Source of the DNA: an uncultured Elusimicrobiales bacterium
GTDB taxonomy: Bacteria > Elusimicrobiota > Elusimicrobia > Elusimicrobiales > Elusimicrobiaceae
Assembly (NCBI GenBank): GCA_944325225.1
Contig: CALUZQ010000002.1
Span: 43,178-107,177 of the forward strand
Reading direction: 5' to 3'
Length of the DNA stretch: 64,000 bases
The position numbers and the translations under genes were made by a program. Under the pieces are notes generated by a model, which was not told where the DNA came from, did not search any database, and saw only the letters and a program-made list of their open reading frames with translations. The number at the start of each line of letters is the position of its first letter. The stretch's first letter is position 1. Positions 16,831-27,100 of this stretch are shown here, in pieces.

Positions 16831-17633
16831 AAGAAAAAGAATTAAAGGAAATGTTTGAAGGGAAAAAAGAATCCGCTCCCGCCGTGCCCAAACAGGTATT
16901 TCGGCTGCATCGGCGGTTATTTTTGCTGGTGTTTGCCGTGGCGGTATTGCTGCAAAGCGTTACTTTCGTTAATATGCGGCTGAATAATTATTACAAAGAA
17001 CTGGATACGAGTTTCAAGGTTCTTTTAACCGTCAGCGGGCAAACCGATAATGAACAGTTGGAGCAGATGGGCGAGTCGCTGAATCAAAAAGAAGATATTG
17101 TGTCCGTTCGGCTGTTTTCGCCGCAGGACGCGCTGGAAGCCGTCCGCCGGCAAAATCCCCAGCTGACCGAAGCTCTTTTGCTGATGGGCAAAAATAAAAT
17201 GCCCGCGTATTTTGAACTGAAATTAAATTACAAAGCCATTAACAATATCCGTCCGTTCGTGGATAACCTGGCGGCGGAATATCCCGGTTTACAGCCGCAT
17301 TATAACGCCGATCACGCCCGGCTGTTGTTCTATACGGGGCTGTGCGCAAAACTGCTTAATTTGGCGGTGTTATTCGGGCTGTTGTTATTTTTGGCTTTTA
17401 TGTTTTTGGTGGAAGCGTATCCTTCCAACCAAGCGCGTGCCCATTATTTGGGCGGGGCCGTTTCGGGCGTATTGGCCGGGGTGGCTTCGGGTGCTTTTTT
17501 TGCGGTGCTGGTGTATCCGACGGGCTTTTTAGCAGCCGCGGTCAGCCAGTTTACTACGCCGGGGCGGCAGTTGCTTTTGTTGGCTTTTTGCGGACTGTTC
17601 GGGTGGACTTTATCCAAATGGCAAAAGTTTTAA
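16827..17633 (+). CDS. ftsX: FtsX-like cell-division ABC permease
   Basis: A 268-residue protein with FtsX topology: a 30-residue cytoplasmic start, helix 1 (about 30-50), an extracytoplasmic domain of about 115 residues, and three C-terminal helices (about 168-195, 205-228, 245-263). In the outer domain the strand pattern SFKVLLTVSG, the SVRLFSPQDALEAV turn and the PAYFELKLNY segment match the FtsX ECD fold. FtsX, with the ATPase FtsE, controls a periplasmic amidase activator; the next gene is just such an EnvC-like activator. FtsE is not encoded beside it, which is unusual. The sequence is divergent, so the call leans on topology and on the ftsX-envC-ctpA order. Confidence 0.75.
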   Translation: MKEKELKEMFEGKKESAPAVPKQVFRLHRRLFLLVFAVAVLLQSVTFVNMRLNNYYKELDTSFKVLLTVSGQTDNEQLEQMGESLNQKEDIVSVRLFSPQDALEAVRRQNPQLTEALLLMGKNKMPAYFELKLNYKAINNIRPFVDNLAAEYPGLQPHYNADHARLLFYTGLCAKLLNLAVLFGLLLFLAFMFLVEAYPSNQARAHYLGGAVSGVLAGVASGAFFAVLVYPTGFLAAAVSQFTTPGRQLLLLAFCGLFGWTLSKWQKF

Positions 17634-18784
17634 GCGTTTTTTTATTGCTCGCGTTTTGTGCTTCGCCGCTTTTCTGCGACGAGGCCGCCGACCGTAAACG
17701 CGAAATAGAAAAGCTGAAAAACGAAGCCGCCCAAAAAGAACGCGAACTTAAAAGATACCGCGAACAGGAACAAAAAATTTCTAAGGAAATTTCCGTCTTG
17801 GAGGATAAAAAAGCCCGCGCTGAGCGGCTTAAAAACCAGGTGGAATCCGATATTTCGTATGTGGAGCAGAATTTGCTGTCTATAGAAGATAAGCGCGCCG
17901 CGCTGGAGCGCAGTATGCCTATGTGGCAGGGAGTGGTGGAGGAGGAACTCCGAAATTATTATTTCACGCCCGGCTGCCCCTATTGCCCCAACGGATACAG
18001 CATAGAACAGGAAATTTTTGTGGACCGTATGCTTACGCACAAGGCCGTGTTTGCCGCCGCCCTTAAAAAAGAAAACGCCGAAGCTAAAAAACGGATTCAT
18101 TCCTTTGAAGAACGCAACAAAAAATTGCTGGCGCAAAGTTCCCAGATTAAAAAAGAACAGGCGGTTATCTCGCAATCCTTTAATAAGAAAAAACAAGATT
18201 TAGATTTGACCAAACGCAAAGTGGCGGCCGTGCGCAAAGAAATTAACGAGTTGAATAAATCGGCCGAAGAATTAAACCGGCTGCTCGCTTCCTTTGAGCG
18301 CAAACGCAAGGCGGCGGACGCTAAGAAAACGGCCGCTTCCAAAACGGCTGCCAAAAAGACGGCCGGGCCGAAAATTGATGTGCCGAAAAATTCGCTGCCA
18401 TGGCCAGTAACGGGAAAAGTCATCAGTAAATTTGGCAAGGAGTACCGGTCGGATTTGAATACCTGGATTTTCCGCGACGGTATTAAAATAGCCGCCAGCG
18501 CCGGCGCGCCAGTCCGCACGGTGGAGGAAGGCAGCGTCATTTATGCGGGGCCGTTCCGTTCGTACGGGAATGTGGTGATTATGGACCACGGAAAAGGGTT
18601 CTTTAGCATTTATGGATTTTTGCAGCAGATCAGCGTTGGCGTGGGGGACAAACTGGCTCAGCAGGGGGTATTGGGTACGGCCGGGAAAGATACGCAGGCC
18701 TCGTCCGGTACGGGGCGGATTGCCGTCTATTTTGAAATCCGCCAAGGAACCACTGCCGTTGATCCGCTAAATTGGTTAAAATGA
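17618..18784 (+). CDS. envC: EnvC-like murein hydrolase activator (coiled coil plus degenerate LytM)
   Basis: A 388-residue periplasmic protein starting at ATG 17618 (signal peptide MAKVLSVFLLLAFCASPLFC); a longer TTG start at 17588 would bury the signal sequence. Residues about 20-120 and 150-235 are long charged coiled coils, then a Lys/Ala-rich linker, then a LytM/M23 domain from about residue 265. The zinc ligands of active M23 enzymes are missing: the H-x-G-x-D site reads RDGIK and the HLHFEI site reads AVYFEI. That is the pattern of EnvC, which activates amidases instead of cutting itself. A CPYCPNG motif lies between the coils. It overlaps ftsX by 16 bases and precedes ctpA. Confidence 0.87.
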   Translation: MAKVLSVFLLLAFCASPLFCDEAADRKREIEKLKNEAAQKERELKRYREQEQKISKEISVLEDKKARAERLKNQVESDISYVEQNLLSIEDKRAALERSMPMWQGVVEEELRNYYFTPGCPYCPNGYSIEQEIFVDRMLTHKAVFAAALKKENAEAKKRIHSFEERNKKLLAQSSQIKKEQAVISQSFNKKKQDLDLTKRKVAAVRKEINELNKSAEELNRLLASFERKRKAADAKKTAASKTAAKKTAGPKIDVPKNSLPWPVTGKVISKFGKEYRSDLNTWIFRDGIKIAASAGAPVRTVEEGSVIYAGPFRSYGNVVIMDHGKGFFSIYGFLQQISVGVGDKLAQQGVLGTAGKDTQASSGTGRIAVYFEIRQGTTAVDPLNWLK

Positions 18785-18800
18785 TAGTTACGAGGAATTT

Positions 18801-20195
18801 ATGAAATCAAAAAAATTAAACCGTTATGCCGTTCTGGCAGCTGTTGTATTTTTTGTGGGTACGCTGTTTCCGTATGCTTATGCGGCGGCGGATAACAGCT
18901 TAAAACAGCTTCGTACCTTTGTAGATGTGTTGGAGTTCGTTAAAGAAAATTATGTGGAAACTACCGATACCGATAAATTAATTACCGGTGCCATTAAAGG
19001 GGTAGTCAACGAGTTGGACGATTTCTCACAATACCTGGATCCCAAAGATTATAAAGCATTAAAAAACGATACCCGCGGCGATTTCGGCGGGTTGGGAATC
19101 CGCCTGCAAATGATAGACGGATTCGTTACCGTGATGACCCCGATGCCCGGCACCCCTGCGTTTAAAGCCGGCATTATGCCGGGGGACCGCATCGTGTTTG
19201 TAGATGACCAGGACTTGGCCGGTATGCAGTTAGATGAAGCGGTGGAACTGATGCGCGGCCCGGTGGGAAGCAAAGTAAAAATTACCATCAGCCGCAAAAA
19301 TGAGAAAGGAACTTATGAAAACCTGCCGGATTTTAAATTTAAACGCGAAAAAATCGTGCCGGAAGTCGTTTATTACCGCATGCTGGACAACCAGGTAGGA
19401 TACCTTTATATGGTGGATTTTTCCGGCCACAGCCACGAAGAAGTCAAAAAAGCGCTGGCGGATCTGCAGAAGAAAGGCATGAAATCGCTGGTGCTGGATT
19501 TGCGCTTTAATCCGGGCGGGCTGCTTACCGGAGCGGTGGATATCTCCAAACTGTTTTTGCAGCCCGATGAGATGATTGTCTATACCCAAGGAAGAAAGCC
19601 CGAATACTATCAGGAATTTAAAACTTCCGCCAAGCCCGATTATCCCGATGTGCCGATGGCGGTGTTGGTCAACCAAGGTTCCGCCAGCGCCAGCGAAATC
19701 GTGGCCGGCGCTTTGCAGGATAACGAGCGTGCTTTTGTGGTGGGGCAGCGCACCTTCGGCAAAGCCAGTGTGCAGCAAGTGCTGCCGCTTTCCGGCGGGG
19801 CTGGGCTGCGGCTGACGATTGCTAAATACTACACCCCTTCGGGCCGGTTAATCCAGCGCGATTACCGCGATAAATCCAAGGCCAACGAAGGCGGCATTCT
19901 GCCTGATGTGGAAGTAATCGTCCCCGCGCAGGACGAAGCCAAAATTTTTATGCAGTACAACGATATCGTCTATACGCCCGGCAAGCCCATGCCTACCCCG
20001 CAGTTTAAGGAAAAAGATCCCGTGCTGGACAAAGCGGTAGAAATCCTGACGGGCAAAACCTCGCTGGAAGATGCCAAGGCGCAGTCTAAAAAAGAAGCCG
20101 AAGCCCGCAAATCCGCAAAAGCGGCTGATAAAAAAGACGCTCCCGCTGCCAAAACGGAACCCGAAAGCGAAACAAGTAAAGACGCTCAAAAATAA
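18801..20195 (+). CDS. ctpA: Carboxy-terminal processing protease (S41, CtpA-like)
   Basis: A 464-residue periplasmic serine protease. Signal peptide to about residue 29, then an N-terminal helical part (LRTFVDVLEFVKENYVE), a PDZ domain (GGLGIRLQMIDGFVTVM through VKITISR) and the S41 catalytic domain. The catalytic Ser is in NQGSASASEIVAGAL and the Lys in FGKASVQQVLPLSGG, the classic Ser-Lys dyad. The last 50 residues are a Lys/Ala/Glu-rich disordered tail. In many bacteria ctpA follows envC; such proteases trim or remove cell-wall hydrolases and their activators. The gene is 16 bases after envC and 3 bases before tsaD. Confidence 0.94.
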   Translation: MKSKKLNRYAVLAAVVFFVGTLFPYAYAAADNSLKQLRTFVDVLEFVKENYVETTDTDKLITGAIKGVVNELDDFSQYLDPKDYKALKNDTRGDFGGLGIRLQMIDGFVTVMTPMPGTPAFKAGIMPGDRIVFVDDQDLAGMQLDEAVELMRGPVGSKVKITISRKNEKGTYENLPDFKFKREKIVPEVVYYRMLDNQVGYLYMVDFSGHSHEEVKKALADLQKKGMKSLVLDLRFNPGGLLTGAVDISKLFLQPDEMIVYTQGRKPEYYQEFKTSAKPDYPDVPMAVLVNQGSASASEIVAGALQDNERAFVVGQRTFGKASVQQVLPLSGGAGLRLTIAKYYTPSGRLIQRDYRDKSKANEGGILPDVEVIVPAQDEAKIFMQYNDIVYTPGKPMPTPQFKEKDPVLDKAVEILTGKTSLEDAKAQSKKEAEARKSAKAADKKDAPAAKTEPESETSKDAQK

Positions 20196-20198
20196 GTT

Positions 20199-21218
20199 AT
20201 GAAAAAAGATTTAATGATTTTGGGAATTGAATCCACCTGCGATGAAACCTCCGCCGCTTTGTTAAAAGGCGGGAAGGAAATCGTAACCAATGTAATTTAT
20301 TCCCAAATAGAAGAACATAAAAAATATCACGGAGTCGTGCCGGAACTGGCCAGCCGCGCCCATGCGGCTAAAATTGCCACTGTGATTGCTGAAGCCCTGG
20401 GGGATAACCCCCTGGATTATGTGGCTTTTGCCAGCGGGCCCGGGCTGCCGGGCGGGCTGATGGTGGGGCGCGTGGCGGCGGAAACCCTTGCAAATTTTAA
20501 AAAAGTCCCTATACTAGGAATAAACCACCTGGAGGGGCACATCTTCGCGTGCGATTTTGAAGGTACGGAAGCGAAGAGCCGCTTACAGTTCCCCCTGGTG
20601 GCTTTAGTTGTTTCGGGGGGACATACCGAATTGTGGTATGTGGAAGGGTACGGGAAATATAAAGTGCTTGGCAAAACGCGCGACGACGCCGCCGGCGAGG
20701 CCTTTGATAAAGTAGCCAAACTGTTGGGGCTTGCCTATCCGGGCGGGCCACAGGTGTCCAAACAGGCGCTTTTGGGAAAGCGCGACGCTATTCATTTCCC
20801 CCGTCCGCTGTTGCCCGGCACTTGGGAATTTTCGTTTAGCGGCATTAAAACAGCCGTCAGTTATTATTTGCGCGACCATCAAAATTTTAGTATTCCCGAT
20901 GTCTGCGCCAGTTTTGAACAAGCCATGGTGGATACATTGGTTGCCAAAACGCTGGGGGCGGCTAAGAAATATAAAGTGCACCATATTGCCGTAGGCGGCG
21001 GCGTGGCGGCCAATGCGTTGCTTCGTGAAACCATGCAGCACGCGGCCGCCGAAGCGGGGATTACCGTTCATTTTGTAGAGCGCAAGCTCTCGTCAGACAA
21101 TGCCGCCATGATTGCATTGGCCGCTTATAAAAAGTTAGAATACGCTGAAAAAACAGGCAAGCCGGTTAAAAAGAATATAGATATTAATCCCAATATGAAA
21201 GTGCGCAGCTGGGATTAG
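20199..21218 (+). CDS. tsaD: tRNA N6-adenosine threonylcarbamoyltransferase
   Basis: A 339-residue ASKHA-fold enzyme that moves threonylcarbamoyl to A37 of ANN-reading tRNAs. The start ILGIESTCDETSAALL, the block VPELASRAHAAKI, the metal site NHLEGHI (His-x3-His) and the SGGHTELWYV strand are all as in the family, as are the GEAFDKVAKLLGL and FSFSGIKTAV motifs. Length is typical. The start is 3 bases after ctpA. TsaD needs TsaB, TsaC and TsaE, which are not in the window. Confidence 0.96.
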   Translation: MKKDLMILGIESTCDETSAALLKGGKEIVTNVIYSQIEEHKKYHGVVPELASRAHAAKIATVIAEALGDNPLDYVAFASGPGLPGGLMVGRVAAETLANFKKVPILGINHLEGHIFACDFEGTEAKSRLQFPLVALVVSGGHTELWYVEGYGKYKVLGKTRDDAAGEAFDKVAKLLGLAYPGGPQVSKQALLGKRDAIHFPRPLLPGTWEFSFSGIKTAVSYYLRDHQNFSIPDVCASFEQAMVDTLVAKTLGAAKKYKVHHIAVGGGVAANALLRETMQHAAAEAGITVHFVERKLSSDNAAMIALAAYKKLEYAEKTGKPVKKNIDINPNMKVRSWD

Positions 21219-21231
21219 CCGAGGAGTTTAA

Positions 21232-22437
21232 ATGATTTTGTGGGCCATGCCCGATGCGGGCGATAAAACCAAAGAAGCTTATGCCTCTTTTATTGCGCTC
21301 TTTAAGAAAGAAAACCCTTCCATAGACCTGACCGTGCGGGTATTTACCCGCAATGTGCTCTGGCGTCGTATGTTTACCATCAAGCATCCCACCCACGAAG
21401 AAGAAGTGCCGGATTTGGTGCAAATCCCGCATTATTGGACGGCGTTGTTGGTGCGTGAGGGCGTGGCGGAGAACCTTTCCCAGTTGGACCCGGGGCTTTC
21501 CTTGGCGAACTGTTTGGTGCCGCTAAAACCGCATTGTTATCAGCCCGGTACCAAAGATATTTATTCTTACCCGTGGTGGTTTGATTTGAGTGCCCTGCAT
21601 TACCGCGCCGATCATTTAAAACTGGTTACCTCTAAGCCCGAACACGACTTGGCCACCTGGGACGGACTCCTCAATACCTGCCAGGCCCTGCGTGAACAAT
21701 TTAAAGACACTCCCGGCTATTATCCCATGCAAAACAGCGATTGGCGGGGTTCGCTTTCGGTACGAAATGCGCTGCCTTGCATTTGGGGCCGCGGCGGGGA
21801 TTTATTGTCGGCGGATTTAGGGTCCACCTTGGTTGGTACCAAGGGTTTTAAAGAAGGAATCCGCGATTATGTCAATCTGGCGCTTAAAAATTATATGCCT
21901 ATTTTGCGCGAGCGCGGTTCTTTGGGAACCATTGTTTCTGGCAAGGCCAGTATGATGATTTCCCGCAAACAAGGAGTAAGCACCTTTAATGCCCACCGCG
22001 GCATCCGCGTGAGGACCCTGCCGGTGCCTACTACCGGGAGCACCTATTATTCGTATTTATCCGGTATGAATTTGTTTATCAACAAACTTTCGCAGGAAAA
22101 GAAAAATGCCCTTAAATTTATCAAATTCTGTGCCCGCCCGGATAATCAGCTGCGCTATGCGGCCATGATAGATGCTTTCCCGGCGTTTGAGGACGCTTTT
22201 GAACAGTTCATTTTTTCTTCTTCCCAGCGTTTGCAAACTTACAGCAATATCCTGGCTTCTGCCCGCACTTTGCCCAATATCACGGTTACCGGTACGATTA
22301 TGGAAATTTTAAAACGGATTCTGGCCGTCTGCGCCACGCAGATTGTGGAGGAACGCTTTACGCAGGCGTCGCTGGACCGGGAACTGGATTTGGCCGCCAA
22401 AGAAATTGAATACTTGCTGTCCATTTACCAGGGGTAG
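21232..22437 (+). CDS. Solute-binding-protein fold (family 1 type) without signal peptide
   Basis: A 401-residue protein that looks like an ABC-transporter sugar-binding protein: AYASFIALFKKENPSIDLTV near the start, PDLVQIPHYWTALLVREGVAENL, YSYPWWFDLSALHYR, and GKASMMISRKQG later. Unusually it begins directly at the first core strand (MILWAMPDAGDK) with no signal peptide and no lipobox, and the GAGGAG ribosome site just before this ATG makes a longer form unlikely. It should therefore stay in the cytoplasm. No ABC permease is nearby; instead the stop is 4 bases before a GGDEF protein. I infer an intracellular ligand sensor for that enzyme; the function is not established. Confidence 0.7.
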   Translation: MILWAMPDAGDKTKEAYASFIALFKKENPSIDLTVRVFTRNVLWRRMFTIKHPTHEEEVPDLVQIPHYWTALLVREGVAENLSQLDPGLSLANCLVPLKPHCYQPGTKDIYSYPWWFDLSALHYRADHLKLVTSKPEHDLATWDGLLNTCQALREQFKDTPGYYPMQNSDWRGSLSVRNALPCIWGRGGDLLSADLGSTLVGTKGFKEGIRDYVNLALKNYMPILRERGSLGTIVSGKASMMISRKQGVSTFNAHRGIRVRTLPVPTTGSTYYSYLSGMNLFINKLSQEKKNALKFIKFCARPDNQLRYAAMIDAFPAFEDAFEQFIFSSSQRLQTYSNILASARTLPNITVTGTIMEILKRILAVCATQIVEERFTQASLDRELDLAAKEIEYLLSIYQG

Positions 22438-22441
22438 CCCT

Positions 22442-23941
22442 ATGTTTGATAAAAAATCTTATACGCTTTATAAATTTCATAAGCAGTTAAACCAGTCGTT
22501 TCAGAACAAACGCGAATTATTGGAATGTGCCTTGCCGGCTTTGCGTGATATGTTTAAACTGGACCGGGTTTATTTTTTTGACTGGCAGCAGGAGCGGGCG
22601 CTGTTGTCGCTTAAAATGATGTGTAAAAAAGAATACTGTATGGATATGCAGGAAGATATTTCCGTTTTAAACGAGCCGGTATTTTTAAAGCAGCTGCTGC
22701 AAAACGGCATTACGGAAACGACGGATTTAAGTTACCCGGCTATTTATGTGTTGGTAAAATGGGAACGGCCCAGCGTGGAATTAAAAGCGGGGGAAATTCA
22801 TAATTTTATGCAGGAAAAAGTGGGGGTGCTGCGGCTGGAACGGTTCCGCCGGAACCGGATTTTTTCCAGTGAAGAAAAAGAACTCATCACGGCATTGGGG
22901 CAGGAAATTTCGCACAATTTGCGCAATACCGAAATTGACCAGGCCAAAAACCAACGGCTGAATGTTTCCACGGCGCTGAATGATTTATCTACCATTTTTG
23001 CTTCTTCCCTGCGGTTAAACGACGGGCTGGAGCTCATTTTAAAAGGCGTGCGGCGCTATTTCCGCTTTGACCGGGTACGGTTGTATTTAACCGATTCGGA
23101 AGGGAATAAAATCAAGTCCGTGCTGGGGGTGGATATCTCCGGCAAGGTAACCCAGCAGGACGGCAAATCCCTGCCGGAAGGGGAAGAAAATCTGCTCAAA
23201 GAAGTGTTTGATTCCACCGCTACTTACCGCTCCACCCGCAGTGTTATTTATATTCCGCTTAAAGTACAGCGCAACAAAGTGGGCTTTTTGGCGTTGGATA
23301 ATATCCTTTCCCGCCGCCGCATTGGATATATGGATTTTATTTCGCTTCAGCAGTTTGCATCGCAAATGGCGCTTTCCATAGACAACGCCCGCCTGTTTGA
23401 ACGGGTGCAGGAACTTTCCAATTACGACGAACTGACCAAGCTGCCCGTCCGCCGTTATTTTAATGAAAAATTTGCCGAAGAAATTTACCGTTCCAAACGG
23501 TTTGATTTAACAATGTCCTTAATTATTATGGATATAGATTGGTTTAAACAAATTAACGACGGCTATGGGCACCAAATCGGCGACTGGGCCCTTAAAGAAG
23601 TCAGCCGCGTAATCCGCACCAGCTTGCGCCAGACGGATGTTCCTTGCCGCTTCGGCGGGGACGAAATGGTCATCATGCTGCCCCGCACCAATGGCGAGGA
23701 AGCCAAAATTATCGCCAAACGCCTGCAGCAGCGCATTGGCGCCATTACCCTGCCGGACCGTTACACCGAAGGAAAAGCGGTTCATTTGAGTATCAGCCAA
23801 GGCATTTCTTCCTTCCCTTTTGACGGGCAAACGCCGGATGTTTTATTGGAAAAAGCCGATAAAGCCCTGTATGTGGTCAAGCAAAATGGCCGCGGCAGCT
23901 TTGCCGTTTACCGCGAAGTGGCCGACCAAGTTGCTTCGTAA
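22442..23941 (+). CDS. GAF-GAF-GGDEF diguanylate cyclase
   Basis: A 499-residue cytoplasmic protein. Two GAF-like modules (about residues 15-165 and 185-320; the second has ILKGVRRYFRFDRVRLYL and FASQMALSIDNARLFE) precede a GGDEF domain (about 325-495). The active-site loop is FGGDEM (residues 404-409), so the last motif residue is Met instead of Phe, while the Gly-Gly-Asp-Glu core is intact. An RQTD inhibitory site (396-399) lies five residues upstream, which predicts product inhibition by c-di-GMP. I choose ATG 22442, 5 bases after the previous stop, because the longer frame runs back into the upstream gene. It should make c-di-GMP in response to GAF and partner input. Confidence 0.9.
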   Translation: MFDKKSYTLYKFHKQLNQSFQNKRELLECALPALRDMFKLDRVYFFDWQQERALLSLKMMCKKEYCMDMQEDISVLNEPVFLKQLLQNGITETTDLSYPAIYVLVKWERPSVELKAGEIHNFMQEKVGVLRLERFRRNRIFSSEEKELITALGQEISHNLRNTEIDQAKNQRLNVSTALNDLSTIFASSLRLNDGLELILKGVRRYFRFDRVRLYLTDSEGNKIKSVLGVDISGKVTQQDGKSLPEGEENLLKEVFDSTATYRSTRSVIYIPLKVQRNKVGFLALDNILSRRRIGYMDFISLQQFASQMALSIDNARLFERVQELSNYDELTKLPVRRYFNEKFAEEIYRSKRFDLTMSLIIMDIDWFKQINDGYGHQIGDWALKEVSRVIRTSLRQTDVPCRFGGDEMVIMLPRTNGEEAKIIAKRLQQRIGAITLPDRYTEGKAVHLSISQGISSFPFDGQTPDVLLEKADKALYVVKQNGRGSFAVYREVADQVAS

Positions 23942-24010
23942 AAAACGCGTTTTTGCGTCGGTCGTCGTATATTTACCGCACAGTAAGACGGCAGAAATTG
24001 CAAAAAAGAG

Positions 24011-24039
24011 TTGACATTTGCCCCAAAAGTTGCAAAAAT
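24011..24039 (+). promoter_or_regulatory. Possible promoter for the FlgD-module surface protein
   Basis: In the 216-base gap after the GGDEF gene, TTGACA (24011-24016) is a perfect -35 box. At 17 bases distance AAAAAT (24034-24039) matches the -10 consensus at four of six positions. This would leave a leader of about 110 bases. A perfect 14-base palindrome of five A, CGCG and five T (23941-23954) directly after the previous stop may help to end upstream transcription. A second possible -10 (TATAAC, 24072-24077) has no good -35. Confidence 0.5.
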
Positions 24040-24157
24040 TTAAGAGTATTATGTCGGCGTCTGTTTATATGTATAACCAGTCGCCTACTTGCGCGTATTT
24101 TTTTAGCGCAAAAAGATTTGTAAAAAATTAAATTTTGAGAAGGGAATGCTTCCCCAA

Positions 24158-27100
24158 ATGGATACGAGTACAATGAAAAAAATCAACAGTTTACTTCGGG
24201 TTTTCCTGGGTAAAGCGGCGTGTTGCGCCGTTTTAACTGCGTTATTTGCCGCGGCTTCCGTGCCGTTGTTTGCCCAAACGGCCGAGGTCCGTTATGCCGG
24301 CGTTTTCTATAAAGACAACCCTGTTAGCAACGAGGAAATGTATTGCGATTATTCCTCCGATGTGTATGGCAAATCCGGTACGACTTCTAATGATGATATA
24401 ACGAGTGATATCGCCGCCAACTATACCGCGGGACAATCCTATGGGGACGGTTCTTTAAATTTGATTTATCTGGGGACTCAGGTTGTTAAGAAAAATTTCC
24501 CCAGTTACAACCCGGGGCTGGCTAATTATTCACTGCGCAGTACCAATAGGGAATATGCTATTGGAAGTATGTTATATACTTACAGTAAAAAAACTCAATC
24601 AGAATATGAACCCGGGGAAGGTGACGATCCAGGGTCTTATGTTTGGTATGATTATTATACTTTTTATCAGTTTGTTGTTTCGGGATACAATGTGTCTTCC
24701 GGTTTTTCCATTGATGTTTCTCCCAGTACCAGCGGAGATCCCAACGAGGATAACCGCAGCTTCATTTTTGGCATTCAGCCCGGCAGCAGCGCTACGACTA
24801 ACGATCCGTGGGTCAGCTCGGCCTTGATTGAATACGATCAGCCGTATCCTTCGGTAACGCCCACCACTTCCAACCAGTATCCGAACCACTGCCTGGGATT
24901 GTGTATGAATGTGTACTGCACCAACAAACCCATGGCGCAGAGTACCTATTCTATTGCGTTCCCACTTCAGCAGGTTAAATTTGATGTGGTGAAATACTAC
25001 AACGGCAAAAACATAGAAAATGCCGAAGAAACCCCGGCTGTCCGTACGATTGACTTGTATCCCGATGTGGAAAAAGCCCGCTGCGGTTCTTATCGTTGCC
25101 CGGGTGGAAAGAAAGACGGGGTAACTTGTTCTTCTCCTGAATATGAACTGGTAGGTAATACTTGCTATAGATTTGGTTCTAACGAGATTGTTCCCTTTTC
25201 TAATTGCAGCGGTTGGGTTAAAAATACTGCGGCAGATTATGTCGTATTCAACAACGACGGTTACCGTTCCAACCAGCCGATTCCGTTCTGCGCGGCGTGG
25301 GACGGTTCTTACGAAATTTCGGGTGAATTTGGTAAATCCAACGGGGATTTTGCCTTCCGCGCTACCGTGGCTACCGATTCTCCCGGCGATAACATCATTA
25401 CCGACAAAATTGAATTTTCGTCCACGATTGCCTATCCGGGGATGAACCAGATCCCGATACAGGTAGATGTTACCAATGTGCACACCGTGCGCAGCACGCC
25501 TACGGTGGTGGGTAACATTACCGCCGTGTCGGCGCAGCCCTATACTTTTGCTTACCGGTTAAGTAAAGATTCGGATGTCCGTATCGCAATTTTTGATGCT
25601 TCCAACGGTAACGACATCAATTACGGCGAAACCACTAATGACGAAGATTTACAGCCCACGCAGTTAGTCCGCACCTTAGTAGATTGGCAGCCGCGCATGG
25701 GCGAGGGGATGAAGGGGACCGATAAAGATACCCAAATTGTAGAATTTGACTCGTGGGACGGCCGCAGCGACAACGGGCTCTTGCTCCCGGCGGGCAATTA
25801 TATTGCCGCCATTCAAGCCAAAGCCCAGGACGAATGGCCGGGCGTGGACTTCTCCCGCGCCGTTACGCGCCAGGTGTCTTTGGATCCGCTTAAATTGACC
25901 GATATCGTGGCTACGGGATTAAATAAAAAATCTACGGCTTACGCTTCCATTAATTATGTACCTACGGAAGCCGCCAAAGTATATTGGGAAATCTACACCC
26001 CCGGCACCACTTTCAACGGAGCCGATACCATTACCAATATGGTAACGGATTCCTCCACGCCTACGGGAACCGGCCCGAGTATTTTAAATAACACGGGTAC
26101 CTTGGTGTACCGCGCCGTGGAAGACCGCACCGCCCGCATGAATTTTACCTCTAAATGGGACGGACTCTGCGGCATAGAGGACGGCTGTACCCGCACTTAT
26201 GCGTTTAATGAAAAAATGTCCGACGGCACTACCTGTGCCACCGAAGCCGGCTGTACGCAGCAGTTCGCGTATGGATCGCCAATGCCGGATGGCAACTATG
26301 TGTATGTGCTGTGGGCGGAAGTACCCTATAACGGCAAATACTTAAATGCGGTGGGCAGCGGCAACAATACGCCCGTGTTTACCGCGGGGCAGACCTGCTC
26401 CGGCCAGGGATTGGAAATCAACGGCCAGTGCTTTACGGGGGTGAAAACCCAAAACTACTCCGTGGGCCAGATTGCCATTGAACGCGGTTTAGTGGATATT
26501 ACCATTCAGCCCGTCAGCTACTCCACCGTGGGCTCCAGCCCGACCGCTTACGGATTGGATCCGTTCATCTTCAAATACTCCATCGTGCGTGATTCTACGG
26601 TAATGGCGCGGGTGGAAAACTCGGCCGGCGTGCCGGTTAAACACTTAACGCCCGAAGAAGGCATTACGCAAGTGGCCCAGCAGATGAATACCCTCTCCTG
26701 GGACGGCCGCGATGACCAGGGCCGCATGGTTACCCCCGGTACCTATATGTTTACCGTGGAAACCAAAGACGCCATGTTCCCGGCTGTAACCAATAAGGCC
26801 TCGGCCGTGTTCCCGGTGGATATGTATCGGGTGGTAGATGTCGCTACGACCGATGTATATGGCGACAGCGAGGCCAAAGCCACGATCTCTTACATGCTGT
26901 CTAAAGCCATGAATGTTCAAATCAACATCTATAATAAGGATGTGGTCATTCCGGCTTATAACTCCACCACCGGCGAGTATAATGACTATACCGTCATTTC
27001 CAGCAAAGCGGCGTCCGGTTATACCAATACGCTGGCCACGGCCAATGTGTTTGAACAAGGCAGCACCACGCCGATTGCGCTGACCAATTTGTCCTTGGGT

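Noticed and set aside
24599..25483. 294-codon open frame on the - strand inside the giant surface protein
   Set aside because: The + strand frame is continuous with FlgD-type modules; the - frame has no recognisable domain or start signal.
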